Part shown: positions 16,706-25,561 of the stretch, in pieces
Layout of the letters: the number at the start of each line of letters is the position of its first letter
Numbering within the stretch: position 1 is the stretch's first letter
NCBI GenBank assembly: GCA_021154985.1
Contig: JAJNQE010000154.1
Coordinates: 1 to 56,832, forward strand
DNA length: 56,832 bases
Direction of reading: 5' to 3'
Source: Hydrogenophaga sp.
Lineage (GTDB): Bacteria; Pseudomonadota; Gammaproteobacteria; Burkholderiales; Burkholderiaceae_C
The notes under the pieces: generated by a model
Database searches by the model: none
The model's input: the letters and a program-made list of their open reading frames with translations, nothing else
What the model was told of the DNA's origin: nothing
Position numbers and translations under genes: made by a program

Positions 16706-19681
16706 TCAGCCGGTGAACAGCGCCACGTTGCCGCCCGCAGCGGTGGTGTTGATGGTCAGCGTCTGCTCGGCGCAGAAGCGCAGCAGGTAGTTGGGGCCAC
16801 CGGCTTTGGGGCCGGTGCCGCTCAGGCCTTCGCCGCCGAAGGGCTGCACGCCCACCACGGCGCCGATCATGTTGCGGTTCACGTAGACGTTGCCCACGCG
16901 CGCCGCAGCGGCCAACGCCTGCGCGCGGCTGTCGATGCGCGTTTGAATACCCAACGTGAGGCCGTAGCCCAGCGCGTTGATCTGCTGCACCACGGCCATG
17001 GGGTCGCCGCTCCAGCGCACCACCTGCAGCACCGGGCCAAAGATCTCCTGCGTCACCTCGCCGATCGCGGTCACTTCAAACATCTGGGGTGCGATCACAT
17101 GAGGCATGGCGGGTGTGGCACGGAGGCTGCCCAACAAGGGCCTGGCGTCGGTGTGCAGGCGCTGCACGTGGCGCGTGATGCCTTCAAACGCCTCGGCGTC
17201 GATCACCGGGCCGAGGTCCGTGGCCAGATCGGACGGATCGCCCGCCACCAGCTCCTTCGCAGCGCCTTCGATCATCTCGATCACGCCGTCGGCAATGGCT
17301 TCGTGCACGCACAGCAGGCGCAGCGCCGAGCAGCGCTGGCCGGCGCTGCGGAAAGCGCTCTGCACCACCGCGTCGGCCACCTGTTCGGGCAGTGCCGTGC
17401 TGTCCACCAGCATGGCGTTGATGCCGCCGGTTTCTGCAATCAACGGGATGATCGGCCCGTCTTTGGCGGCCAGCGCGCGCTGGATGATCTTGGCCACCTG
17501 GGTGGAGCCGGTGAACACCACACCGGCAATGCCGGGTTGGGCCACCAGCGCGGCGCCCACGGTTTCGCCGGGGCCGTGCAGCAGTTGCAGGGCACCGGCG
17601 GGCACACCGGCGGCGTGCAGCAGCTTCACCGCTTCGAGCGCGATGGCGGGCGTCTGCTCGGCCGGCTTGGCCAGCACGGTGTTGCCGGTGGCCAGCGCGG
17701 CGGCCACCTGGCCGGCGAAGATGGCGAGCGGGAAGTTCCACGGGCTGATGCAGACCCAGGCGACACGGCCTTCCATGCGCAGCGTGTTGCTCTCGCCCGT
17801 CGGCCCCGGCAGGGTTTGCGGCGCCATCACGCGCTCGGCATCGTTCGCGTAGTAGCGCAGGAAATCGATGGCTTCGCGCACTTCCGACACGGCATCGTTC
17901 CAGCCCTTGTGCGCCTCCTTCACCAGCAGGGCGCACAGGCGCGGCAGTTGCTGTTGCATCGCGTCGGCCGCGCGGCGCAACGTGGCGGCGCGCTCGGCCA
18001 CGGGGGTGTGGTTCCAGCCGTTGAAGGCCTTGCCCGCTTTCTCGACAGCGGCTTGTGCGTCGACTGCGGTAGCCTCGGGCACGGTGGGCACCACCAGCGC
18101 GGCGTGCGCGGCCAGCAGGGGCGCGCGGTGCTCGACCACAGCCAGATCGAGACCAAGGCTGTTCGGGCGCTTCGAACCATAGAGCCCGGGCGGCAACGGC
18201 AGCGAGGACTTCATGTCATCGGGCTTGGACTGCTCCAGTGGCGAGAGCAGCAGCTCGTCCATGCCCACCGACTCGTCGGCGAGCTGGTGCACAAACGAGG
18301 AGTTGGCGCCGTTCTCCAGCAGGCGGCGCACCAGGTAGGCCAGCAGGTCGCGGTGGGCGCCCACGGGCGCGTAAACGCGGCACGAGACGGCCGGGTTCTT
18401 CAACACCTCGCGGTAAATGCCTTCGCCCATGCCGTGCAGGCGCTGCAGTTCGAACGGGGCGCCTTGGCGCGCGGCCATGTTCAAGATGGCGGCGATGGTG
18501 CCTGCGTTGTGCGTGGCGAACTGCGGGTAGATGGCGTCGGGCGCGTCCAGCAGCGCACGCGCACATGCCAGGTAGCTCACATCGGTGTGCGGCTTCTGTG
18601 TGAACACCGGGTAAGCCTGCAGGCCCAGCTCCTGCGCGCGCTTGATCTCGGCGTCCCAGTAGGCGCCCTTGACCAGGCGGCACATGAACCTGAGCTGGTA
18701 CTGCCGGCCGAGAGCCGCCACGTGTTCGATCAGTTCGACCGCGCGCGTCTGGTACGCCTGCAGCGCCAGACCAAAACCCTGCCACTGAGGGCAATGCTGC
18801 GCCACCAGCTTCGCGAGCGCCTCGAACACATCGAGTGACAGCTCCAGCCGATCCACCTCTTCGGCGTCGATGGTCAGGTTCAGGTTGGCCGCCGCCGCGC
18901 CTTCGCACAAGGTCCACACGCGGGGCACGAGTTCGCGCATCACGCGATCGTGTTGCGCGTCCTCATAGCGCGGGTGCAGCGCGCTGAGCTTGATGGAGAT
19001 CCCGTCGTTCTGGCTCGGCGGGCGCTTCGGATCGGCCGTGCGCGCGATCGCCGCGATCGCGTTCTGGTAACTCGCGAGGTAGCGCAGCGCATCGGCATCG
19101 GTGCGGGCGCCTTCGCCCAGCATGTCGAAGCTGAAGCTCAGGTTGGCCTGGCGCCGGCGGGCCGACGCGGCTTCCTTCATGCCCTCTTCAATGGTCTGCC
19201 CGAGCACGAACTGGCGGCCCAGCAACTGCACCGCGCGCAGCGTGGCGGCCACCACGGTCTTGGCGCCCAGTTTGGCCATCAGGCCGGCTTCGTTCCCGGC
19301 CTGCGGCAGGAAGTGTTTGGACATCGCAATCGCCGTGGAGGACAGACGCGCCAACGTCGAGTCCGCCGCACCATCGAAGTCGGCGCGACCGAGCTGGTCG
19401 GCAGTCAAGGCGATCGCCGTCTCGGCATCGGGCACGCGCAGCAGCGCCTCGGCCAGGCGCATCAGGGCCAGGCCCTCGGCGCTGGAGATCGGGTACTCCT
19501 TGAGCAGGCTTTCCATGGCCCAGAACGGTGGCGGATTCTCGCGCACCGCGCGCACCCACGGAGCAGCCTGGGTGGCGGCGGCGGCCCAGTCGAGCGCGCC
19601 CTGAAGCGCGCTCAGGCGCGGAGCCAGCACGCCGGCTTCGGGTCGGTAGGGAAAGGGCAGGCGGTCGGCGGTGCGCGGCAT
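16706..19681 (-). CDS. putA: Bifunctional proline dehydrogenase / P5C dehydrogenase PutA
   Basis: Oxidises proline to glutamate in two steps, passing electrons from FAD to quinone and then to NAD+. 991 residues from the ATG at 19681 (GGAG ribosome site 10 bases upstream). No ribbon-helix-helix domain precedes the catalytic part, so it is a non-repressor PutA. Proline dehydrogenase barrel about 110-470 (SIKLSALHPRYED, RLVKGAYWD, FATHNAGT, LHGMGEGIY). Aldehyde dehydrogenase about 510-975 with general base Glu750 in IAETGG and nucleophile Cys784 in AGQRCSALR. It ends soon after the ALDH domain, so it lacks the extra C-terminal domain of the longest PutAs. Control probably falls to the divergent Lrp-type gene. 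Confidence 0.95.
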   Translation of the reverse strand: MPRTADRLPFPYRPEAGVLAPRLSALQGALDWAAAATQAAPWVRAVRENPPPFWAMESLLKEYPISSAEGLALMRLAEALLRVPDAETAIALTADQLGRADFDGAADSTLARLSSTAIAMSKHFLPQAGNEAGLMAKLGAKTVVAATLRAVQLLGRQFVLGQTIEEGMKEAASARRRQANLSFSFDMLGEGARTDADALRYLASYQNAIAAIARTADPKRPPSQNDGISIKLSALHPRYEDAQHDRVMRELVPRVWTLCEGAAAANLNLTIDAEEVDRLELSLDVFEALAKLVAQHCPQWQGFGLALQAYQTRAVELIEHVAALGRQYQLRFMCRLVKGAYWDAEIKRAQELGLQAYPVFTQKPHTDVSYLACARALLDAPDAIYPQFATHNAGTIAAILNMAARQGAPFELQRLHGMGEGIYREVLKNPAVSCRVYAPVGAHRDLLAYLVRRLLENGANSSFVHQLADESVGMDELLLSPLEQSKPDDMKSSLPLPPGLYGSKRPNSLGLDLAVVEHRAPLLAAHAALVVPTVPEATAVDAQAAVEKAGKAFNGWNHTPVAERAATLRRAADAMQQQLPRLCALLVKEAHKGWNDAVSEVREAIDFLRYYANDAERVMAPQTLPGPTGESNTLRMEGRVAWVCISPWNFPLAIFAGQVAAALATGNTVLAKPAEQTPAIALEAVKLLHAAGVPAGALQLLHGPGETVGAALVAQPGIAGVVFTGSTQVAKIIQRALAAKDGPIIPLIAETGGINAMLVDSTALPEQVADAVVQSAFRSAGQRCSALRLLCVHEAIADGVIEMIEGAAKELVAGDPSDLATDLGPVIDAEAFEGITRHVQRLHTDARPLLGSLRATPAMPHVIAPQMFEVTAIGEVTQEIFGPVLQVVRWSGDPMAVVQQINALGYGLTLGIQTRIDSRAQALAAAARVGNVYVNRNMIGAVVGVQPFGGEGLSGTGPKAGGPNYLLRFCAEQTLTINTTAAGGNVALFTG

Positions 19682-19784
19682 GAAGGGCTCCAGAACAGGG
19701 CTTGTTTGTGAATCTGCGTATGCTCTCGCCACAAACACCGAACATTTCACCAAAAAATTGTCTTCAACTGGATAATTGACGGTC
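19682..19784. promoter_or_regulatory. Divergent putA / Lrp-regulator control region
   Basis: 103 bases separating the two starts. The half nearest the regulator is unusually AT-rich for this window (AAAAAATTG, then GGATAATTGAC) with an imperfect AATT...AATT symmetry, as expected for an Lrp-family operator. I cannot fix the -10 and -35 elements by eye. Confidence 0.5.
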
Positions 19785-20258
19785 ATGGACGCCCACGCCA
19801 TCGAACCCGACCGCATCGACCTCAAGATCCTCAAGCTCTTGCAGGCCGACGGCCGCATCACCAACCTCAAGCTCGCCGAGGCGGTGGCGCTCTCGCCCAC
19901 CGCCGTGCTCGCGCGCACCCAGCGCCTGCAGCGCGACGGCTACATCCTCGGCTTTGAAGCGCGACTGAATCCCCTGAAGCTCGGGCGCGGGATGATGGTG
20001 TTCGTGGAAGTGCTGCTCGACCGCACCACGCCCAACGTGTTCAACGAATTCAAGGCAGCGGTGCAGGTGCGCGACGAAATCATGGAATGCCACATGGTCG
20101 CCGGTGGCTTCGACTATTTGCTCAAGACCCGCATGGCCGACATGGCGGCCTACCGCGAATTCGCCGGCAGCGTGCTCTGGCAGCTGCCCGGCGTGCGCGA
20201 GACGCGCACCTACGCGGTGATGGAAGAGGTGAAGAACAGTTCGCAGCTGCCTTTGTGA
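19785..20258 (+). CDS. Lrp/AsnC-family regulator (PutR-like)
   Basis: 157 residues from the ATG at 19785. Winged helix-turn-helix at about 8-65 (RIDLKILKLLQADGRITNLKL in two overlapping parts, then SPTAVLARTQRLQRDGYI), then the amino-acid-sensing RAM domain at 70-150 (MMVFVEVLLDR, CHMVAGGFDYLLK). Divergent from a putA that lacks its own repressor domain, the arrangement seen with PutR, an Lrp-type activator responding to proline in alphaproteobacteria. Role as proline-responsive regulator is inference from position; the family call is firm. Confidence 0.92.
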   Translation: MDAHAIEPDRIDLKILKLLQADGRITNLKLAEAVALSPTAVLARTQRLQRDGYILGFEARLNPLKLGRGMMVFVEVLLDRTTPNVFNEFKAAVQVRDEIMECHMVAGGFDYLLKTRMADMAAYREFAGSVLWQLPGVRETRTYAVMEEVKNSSQLPL

Positions 20259-20327
20259 TGCGTTGACACGGGCGTTGACAGCCGCGGGCGCGTTTGCACA
20301 ATGGGCGCACCACCTTCAGGAGCCAGC

Positions 20328-20870
20328 ATGTCACGCACCTTCACCCTGCTGATCGGCGCATTCGTTGTCTGCGCCACCGTGCACGCCCAGAGCACCAAGC
20401 CCGGCTTGTGGGAAATCAACCAGAAGATGGGTGGCAATCCCGAGATGGACAAGGCCATGGCGCAGATGCAGCAGCAGATGGCGGGCATGTCGGCGGCCGA
20501 GAAAAAGATGATGCAGGACATGATGGCCAAACAGGGCATGACCATGCCCACGGCGGGTGCCGGTGGCGGCATGGCCATGAAGGTCTGCATCACGCCCGAG
20601 ATGGCCGCCAAACAAGACATGCCGGTGCAAACCGAGGGCGACTGCACCACCACGATCACCTCGCGCAGCGCCAATGCCCTGAAGATGAACTTCGTGTGCA
20701 AGAACCCGGCTTCCTCGGGCGAGGGCACCTACACCTTCAGCGGCGACACCGCCTACACCATGAAGATGCTGATGAAGAGCACGCACCAGGGCAAGCCGGT
20801 GAACACCACGCTCGACGGACAGGGCAAGTGGCTGTCGGCGAGCTGCGGCTCGGTCAAACCGATGAAGTGA
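20328..20870 (+). CDS. DUF3617-family exported protein, Met-rich
   Basis: 180 residues. Signal peptide at 1-20 ending CATVHAQS, then the KPGLWEINQKM start typical of DUF3617. An insertion at about 45-90 is packed with methionine (MDKAMAQMQQQMAGM, KKMMQDMMAKQGM). Four later cysteines (VCIT, GDCTT, FVCKN, SCGS) may form disulfides. Likely periplasmic; the function of the family is unknown. AGGAG lies seven bases before the ATG. The 3' end overlaps the convergent YggS-type gene by 17 bases. Confidence 0.85.
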   Translation: MSRTFTLLIGAFVVCATVHAQSTKPGLWEINQKMGGNPEMDKAMAQMQQQMAGMSAAEKKMMQDMMAKQGMTMPTAGAGGGMAMKVCITPEMAAKQDMPVQTEGDCTTTITSRSANALKMNFVCKNPASSGEGTYTFSGDTAYTMKMLMKSTHQGKPVNTTLDGQGKWLSASCGSVKPMK

Positions 20871-21570
20871 GCTTGGTCGGCCGGCTGCCGAACACACCCC
20901 GCCCCACCCGCACCATGGTCGAGCCGGCGGCCACGGCCGCTTCCAGGTCGTCGCTCATGCCCATGGACAGGGTGTCGAGTTCCATCCCCCGCGCATTGAG
21001 CTGGTCGAACAAGGCTTTGGCGCGCAGAAACAGTTCACGCTGGGTGTCAAAGTCGGGTGATGGTTCGGGAATGCACATGAGCCCGCGCAGCTTCAAACGC
21101 GGCAGAAGGACCACCACCGAGGCCAGATCGGCCAGGGCCTCGGGCGCCACCCCCGATTTGTTCGCGCCGCCGTCCACATTGACCTGCAGGCAGATCTGCA
21201 GCGGCGGCAAGTCCGCAGGGCGCTGCTCGCTCAAGCGCTGCGCGATCTTGAGCCGGTCGACCGACTGAACCCAATCAAAAGCCTCGGCCACCGGCCGGGT
21301 TTTGTTGCTTTGCAACGGTCCGATGCAATGCCATTGCAGTGCAGCATCGGGTCTGCGTTGGCGCAGCACTTCGATCTTTTCCGCGCCTTCCTGCACATAG
21401 TTTTCGCCAAAAGCATGCTGACCGGCATCGAGTGCCAGACAGACGGCGTCGGCGTCGAAGGTCTTGGAAACCGCGAGCAAGCTCACGGCGTTCGCATCGC
21501 GTCCCGTGCGTGCACAGGCCTGCTTCAAACGCTCTCGAACCCCTTTGAGATTGCCTTCAATGGTCGTCAT
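20854..21570 (-). CDS. PLP homeostasis protein, YggS/PLPBP family
   Basis: Cytosolic PLP-binding protein with an alanine-racemase-like barrel and no known catalytic activity; it buffers PLP and affects vitamin B6 and amino-acid pools. 238 residues. The PLP lysine is in LLAVSKTFD (about residue 36); other family motifs are FGENYVQE, WHCIGPLQSNK, VNVDGGANKSG, LRGLMCIP and LSMGMSDDLEAA. Divergent from pilT with a 39-base gap, the arrangement common in beta- and gammaproteobacteria. Confidence 0.95.
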   Translation of the reverse strand: MTTIEGNLKGVRERLKQACARTGRDANAVSLLAVSKTFDADAVCLALDAGQHAFGENYVQEGAEKIEVLRQRRPDAALQWHCIGPLQSNKTRPVAEAFDWVQSVDRLKIAQRLSEQRPADLPPLQICLQVNVDGGANKSGVAPEALADLASVVVLLPRLKLRGLMCIPEPSPDFDTQRELFLRAKALFDQLNARGMELDTLSMGMSDDLEAAVAAGSTMVRVGRGVFGSRPTKLTSSV

Positions 21571-21609
21571 AATCAGTCGTCATACCTCAACACCGCACGG
21601 GACCTCGGG

Positions 21610-22653
21610 ATGGATATCACCCAATTGCTGGCCTTCAGCGTCAAGAACAAAGCATCCGATCTTCACCTCTCGGCCGGTCTCCCACCCATGATACGGGTGC
21701 ATGGTGATGTGCGACGCATCAACGTCGAACCACTGGACCACAAACAGGTCCACGGCATGGTGTACGACATCATGAACGACAGCCAGCGCAAGCAGTACGA
21801 AGAGTTCCTGGAGTGCGACTTTTCGTTCGAGATCGAAGGCCTGGCGCGTTTCCGCGTCAACGCCTTCAACCACAACCGAGGCGCTGGCGCGGTGTTCCGT
21901 ACCATCCCCAGCAAGATCCTCACGCTGGAGCAGCTCAACGCACCCAAGATCTTTGGTGACCTGGCCTTGCGCCCTCGCGGTCTGGTGCTGGTGACCGGCC
22001 CCACGGGTTCGGGCAAGTCGACCACGCTGGCCGGCATGGCCAACCACCTGAACGAGACCGAGTACGGTCACATCCTCACGGTCGAAGACCCGGTGGAGTT
22101 TGTGCACGAATCCAAGAAGTGCCTGGTGAACCAGCGCGAAGTGGGGCCGCACACGCTGAGCTTCTCCAACGCCTTGCGCTCGGCCTTGCGCGAAGACCCT
22201 GACGCGATTCTGGTGGGCGAGATGCGCGACCTGGAAACCATCCGCCTGGCCATGACGGCTGCAGAAACCGGCCACCTCGTGTTCGGCACGCTGCACACAT
22301 CGAGCGCGGCCAAGACCATCGACCGCATCATCGACGTGTTCCCGGCCGAAGAAAAAGACATGGTGCGCGCCATGTTGTCCGAATCGCTGGTGGCCGTGAT
22401 CTCCCAAACCTTGTGCAAGACCAAGGACGGCTCGGGCCGCGTGGCGGCGCACGAAATCATGCTGGGCACCAGCGCGATCCGCAACCTGATCCGCGAGGCC
22501 AAGGTCGCACAGATGTATTCGGCCATTCAGACCGGCAGCAACGTGGGCATGCAGACGCTCGACCAGAACCTCTCGGAGCTGGTCAAGCGCAACGTGATCA
22601 GCCCGGCGGAAGCGCGCGGCAAAGCCAAGATCCCGGAAAACTTCCCCGGCTAG
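21610..22653 (+). CDS. pilT: Type IV pilus retraction ATPase PilT
   Basis: Hexameric ATPase that depolymerises type IV pili to drive twitching. 347 residues (family 344-347). N-terminal PAS-like domain 1-110 (ASDLHLSAGLPPMIRVHGD); RecA-like ATPase with Walker A GPTGSGKSTT, Asp box ILTVEDPVEFVH, Walker B ILVGEMRDLET, His box GHLVFGTLHT and the C-terminal AIRNLIRE retraction motif. Followed 60 bases later by pilU on the same strand. Confidence 0.97.
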   Translation: MDITQLLAFSVKNKASDLHLSAGLPPMIRVHGDVRRINVEPLDHKQVHGMVYDIMNDSQRKQYEEFLECDFSFEIEGLARFRVNAFNHNRGAGAVFRTIPSKILTLEQLNAPKIFGDLALRPRGLVLVTGPTGSGKSTTLAGMANHLNETEYGHILTVEDPVEFVHESKKCLVNQREVGPHTLSFSNALRSALREDPDAILVGEMRDLETIRLAMTAAETGHLVFGTLHTSSAAKTIDRIIDVFPAEEKDMVRAMLSESLVAVISQTLCKTKDGSGRVAAHEIMLGTSAIRNLIREAKVAQMYSAIQTGSNVGMQTLDQNLSELVKRNVISPAEARGKAKIPENFPG

Positions 22654-22657
22654 TCAT

Positions 22658-22690
22658 GACGACCCCCACGCTCCACCGCTGCGCGGGTCG
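22658..22690. repeat. Partial inverted copy of family A repeat
   Basis: Between pilT and pilU, GACCCCCACGCTCCACCGCT is close to the reverse complement of the AGCGTGGGGGC tail of the family A repeats at 2268 and 15200. The hairpin blocks are missing. Confidence 0.45.
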
Positions 22691-22713
22691 CGGCTGAACA
22701 AGAGGCACTTTCA

Positions 22714-23850
22714 ATGGAACGCGACCAGGCATCCAAATTCGTCAACGACCTGCTGCGCCTGATGCTCAGTCGCAGCGGCAGCGACCTCTTCCTCACCGCC
22801 GATTTCCCGCCGGCCATCAAGGTCGACGGGGCCGTGGTCAAGGTGTCGCCCCAGCCGTTGAACGCTGCACACACGCTGGCGCTGGCGCGCGCCATCATGA
22901 ACGACAAGCAGGCGGCCGAGTTCGAGCGCACGAAGGAGTGCAACTTCGCCATCGCACCGCCCGCCATCGGGCGTTTCCGCGTGAGCGCTTTCATCCAGCA
23001 GGGCAAGGTCGGCATGGTGATGCGGACCATTCCCGCCGTGTTGCCCACCATCGACAAACTGGGTTTGCCCCAGGTGCTCAAGGACGTGTCGCTGTCCAAG
23101 CGTGGTCTGTGCATCCTGGTGGGCGCCACCGGTTCGGGCAAGTCCACGTCGCTGGCCGCCATGGTCGACTGGCGCAACGAAAACACGCACGGGCACATCA
23201 TCACCATTGAAGACCCGGTGGAGTTCGTGCACCCGCACAAGAACTGCGTGGTGACGCAGCGCGAAGTGGGCCTGGACACCGACAGCTGGGAAGCCGCGCT
23301 CAAGAACACGCTGCGCCAGGCGCCCGACGTGATCCTGATGGGCGAGATCCGCGACCGTGAAACCATGGAACACGCGATCCAGTTCAGTGAAACCGGTCAC
23401 CTGTGCCTGGCCACACTGCACGCCAACAGCGCCAACCAGGCGCTGGACCGCATCATCAACTTCTTCCCCGAAGAACGCCGCACCCAGCTGCTGATGGACC
23501 TCTCGCTCAACTTGCGCGCGCTCGTGTCGCAGCGCCTGATTCCGCGCCAGGACAACAAGGGTCGCCACGCGGCGGTGGAGATCATGTTGAACTCGCCGCT
23601 GATCTCGGATTTGATCTTCAAGGGCGATGTGGCCGAGATCAAGGAGATCATGAAGAAGAGCAACCAGATGGGCATGCAGACCTTTGACCAGGCGCTCTTC
23701 AACGCGTTCGAAGCCAACCTCATCACCTTTGAAGACGCGCTGCGCAACGCCGACTCGATCAACGATCTGCGCCTGCAGATCAAGCTCAACAGCCAGCGGG
23801 CAAAAACCCTTGATCTGGCGGCGGGCACCGAGCACCTTACGATCGTTTGA
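22714..23850 (+). CDS. pilU: Type IV pilus retraction ATPase PilU
   Basis: PilT paralogue that works with PilT to give high-force pilus retraction. 378 residues, the usual PilU length. N-domain 1-120, Walker A GATGSGKSTS, Asp box ITIEDPVEFVH, Walker B ILMGEIRDRET, His box GHLCLATLHA. The extended C-terminus (about 345-378) is a PilU feature. AGAGG ribosome site upstream. Co-directional with pilT, 60 bases apart, so probably one operon. Confidence 0.96.
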   Translation: MERDQASKFVNDLLRLMLSRSGSDLFLTADFPPAIKVDGAVVKVSPQPLNAAHTLALARAIMNDKQAAEFERTKECNFAIAPPAIGRFRVSAFIQQGKVGMVMRTIPAVLPTIDKLGLPQVLKDVSLSKRGLCILVGATGSGKSTSLAAMVDWRNENTHGHIITIEDPVEFVHPHKNCVVTQREVGLDTDSWEAALKNTLRQAPDVILMGEIRDRETMEHAIQFSETGHLCLATLHANSANQALDRIINFFPEERRTQLLMDLSLNLRALVSQRLIPRQDNKGRHAAVEIMLNSPLISDLIFKGDVAEIKEIMKKSNQMGMQTFDQALFNAFEANLITFEDALRNADSINDLRLQIKLNSQRAKTLDLAAGTEHLTIV

Positions 23851-23934
23851 CCCCCCCGCGCCGCGCCTTGCGGCGCGTCACCCCCCAGGGGGCAATGCCT
23901 GCGGCCTGGCGGAGCCAGTTCCGCGGCATTCTTG
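23851..23934. repeat. Intergenic GC-rich repeat, family B copy 1
   Basis: Begins at the base after the pilU stop: CCCCCCCGCG, a GCCGCGCCTTGCGGCGC hairpin, CACCCCCCAGGGGGCA and GGCGGAGCC. The copy at 28759-28840 repeats these elements in the same order. Probably a termination or mRNA-processing element. Confidence 0.75.
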
Positions 23935-23967
23935 TTTTAGATCCCTTCCAACCTCCGAGACAACGTC

Positions 23968-24870
23968 ATGAGCAACATCGCAGAGAAAACCTACGAGCCA
24001 TCGCCCTCCAAAAAAGTCGCCTTCATCGGCCTGGGTGTCATGGGCTATCCCATGGCTGGGCACCTGGCACGTGCCGGGCACTCGGTGACGGTCTACAACC
24101 GGTCGAGTGCCAAGGCGGCGGCCTGGGCGGCCGAGTTTGGCGGAGCGCACAAGCCCACGCCGCGTGAAGCGGCACAGGGTGCCGAGATCGTGTTCGCCTG
24201 TGTGGGCAACGACGACGACCTGCGCTCCATCACACTGGGCGCCGACGGTGCGTTTGCCGGCATGGGCAAGGGCGCGATCTTCGTGGACCACACCACCGCG
24301 TCGGCCGATGTCGCGCGCGAGCTGTACCAGACCGCCAAAGCCCTCGGCCTGGCGTTCGTGGACGCGCCGGTGTCCGGTGGACAGGCGGGTGCTGTCAACG
24401 GCATGCTGACCGTGATGTGTGGCGGCGACGCCGCGGCGTTTGACGCGGTGAAGCCCGCCGCCATGGCGTTCTCGCGCGCCTTCACGCTGCTGGGCGAGAC
24501 CGGTGCCGGTCAACTCACCAAGATGGTCAACCAGATCTGCATCGCAGGGTTGGTGCAAGGCCTGTCCGAAGCCATTGCCTTCGGCCAGAAGGCCGGGCTG
24601 GACATGAACCAGGTGCTGGACGTGATCGGCAAGGGCGCGGCACAAAGCTGGCAGCTCGACAACCGCGGCAAGACCATGGTGGCCGACAAGTTCGACTTCG
24701 GTTTTGCCGTGGACTGGATGCGCAAGGACCTGGGCCTGGTGCTCGACGAGGCCAAGCGCAACGGAGCGCGCCTGCCTGTCACGGCCCTGGTGGACCAGTT
24801 TTATGCCGACGTGCAGGCCCTGGGTGGCCACCGTCTGGACACCTCCAGCCTGATCAAGCGCCTGAGGTGA
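23968..24870 (+). CDS. NAD(P)-dependent beta-hydroxyacid dehydrogenase (3-hydroxyisobutyrate dehydrogenase family)
   Basis: Oxidises a beta-hydroxyacid (3-hydroxyisobutyrate, tartronate semialdehyde or similar) with NAD(P). 300 residues. Rossmann domain 15-175 with FIGLGVMGYPMAGHL; signature DAPVSGGQAGAVNGML; catalytic Lys in GAGQLTKMVNQI; helical C-domain 180-295. No neighbouring pathway genes narrow the substrate; GlxR and glyoxylate/succinic-semialdehyde reductase are also in this family. Confidence 0.9.
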   Translation: MSNIAEKTYEPSPSKKVAFIGLGVMGYPMAGHLARAGHSVTVYNRSSAKAAAWAAEFGGAHKPTPREAAQGAEIVFACVGNDDDLRSITLGADGAFAGMGKGAIFVDHTTASADVARELYQTAKALGLAFVDAPVSGGQAGAVNGMLTVMCGGDAAAFDAVKPAAMAFSRAFTLLGETGAGQLTKMVNQICIAGLVQGLSEAIAFGQKAGLDMNQVLDVIGKGAAQSWQLDNRGKTMVADKFDFGFAVDWMRKDLGLVLDEAKRNGARLPVTALVDQFYADVQALGGHRLDTSSLIKRLR

Positions 24871-24884
24871 GCGCCTGAGGCCAG

Positions 24885-24907
24885 CGCGGCGCCGACGAGG
24901 CGCCGCG
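24885..24907. terminator. Bidirectional terminator hairpin
   Basis: Perfect 9-base-pair stem CGCGGCGCC / GGCGCCGCG with a 5-base loop, in the 43-base gap between the convergent dehydrogenase and BON-lipoprotein genes. No clear T tract follows on either strand, so it may need help from Rho or only stall polymerase. Confidence 0.55.
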
Positions 24908-24913
24908 TGCGGG

Positions 24914-25561
24914 TCATTTCGTTTCGTTGGCGGCCGGCTTGGGCAGCATGCGGGCGAGTTCTTCTTCGGTAAGGATCTCGAACGAACGCACGACACGCTG
25001 CACACCCGAAATGTTGCGCGCGATGTCGGTGGCACGGTTGGCTTCGCGTTGTGTCACCCGACCCATCAGGTAGACCGTGTTGCGCTCGGTCACGACCTTG
25101 AACGCCGTGACCGACAGGTCCTTGGCATCCACCAGAGACGCCCGAACGCGACCGGTGATCAAGGTGTCGCCAGCGCGCTCAGTCAAAGACGGGCTGTTGG
25201 TCACCGCCAGCTCGTTGATGATCTCCGTCACGTTGTCGACACCCGACACGATCTTGCCCGCCAGCTCCTTGTCGGCCGCGCTGGCCACCTCGCCGGTGAG
25301 CAACACACGGCGGTTGTAACTGGTCACCACCGCGCGGGCCCGGTTGCCCATCTGGTCGCGCACGCGGTTGGTCGCGCGCAGCTCAATGCCTTGGTCGTCC
25401 AGCTGGGCACCCGAGGTGCGGCGGTCCACCGCCACCAGGGCACCGCCCACGGCGCCCCCCACGATCAAGGGGGCGCAGGCCGACAGGCCCATGCTCAGCG
25501 TCAAGGCAGCGAACACGCCCGCGACAGCGCGGCGGCGAGCGGCAAATGGGGAATGGGTCAT
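24914..25561 (-). CDS. BON-domain outer-membrane lipoprotein (DolP/YraP-like)
   Basis: 215 residues. Lipoprotein signal peptide with lipobox LSAC (Cys29). Two BON domains at about 65-130 (VVTSYNRRVLLTGEV) and 140-205 (VVTERNTVYLMGRVTQREA). DolP helps maintain outer-membrane integrity and supports division and Bam function in Enterobacteria. Last gene of a SIS/YraN/DolP unit: it overlaps the SIS gene by 4 bases. The same gene set (yraN-diaA-dolP) occurs in E. coli, which supports the call. Confidence 0.92.
   Translation of the reverse strand: MTHSPFAARRRAVAGVFAALTLSMGLSACAPLIVGGAVGGALVAVDRRTSGAQLDDQGIELRATNRVRDQMGNRARAVVTSYNRRVLLTGEVASAADKELAGKIVSGVDNVTEIINELAVTNSPSLTERAGDTLITGRVRASLVDAKDLSVTAFKVVTERNTVYLMGRVTQREANRATDIARNISGVQRVVRSFEILTEEELARMLPKPAANETK

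Noticed and set aside
15752..18838. A 1028-codon open frame on the plus strand opposite glutamine synthetase and putA
   Set aside because: It spans two real genes on the other strand, has His/Arg/Gly-rich low-complexity composition and no family motifs. It is a GC-rich shadow.
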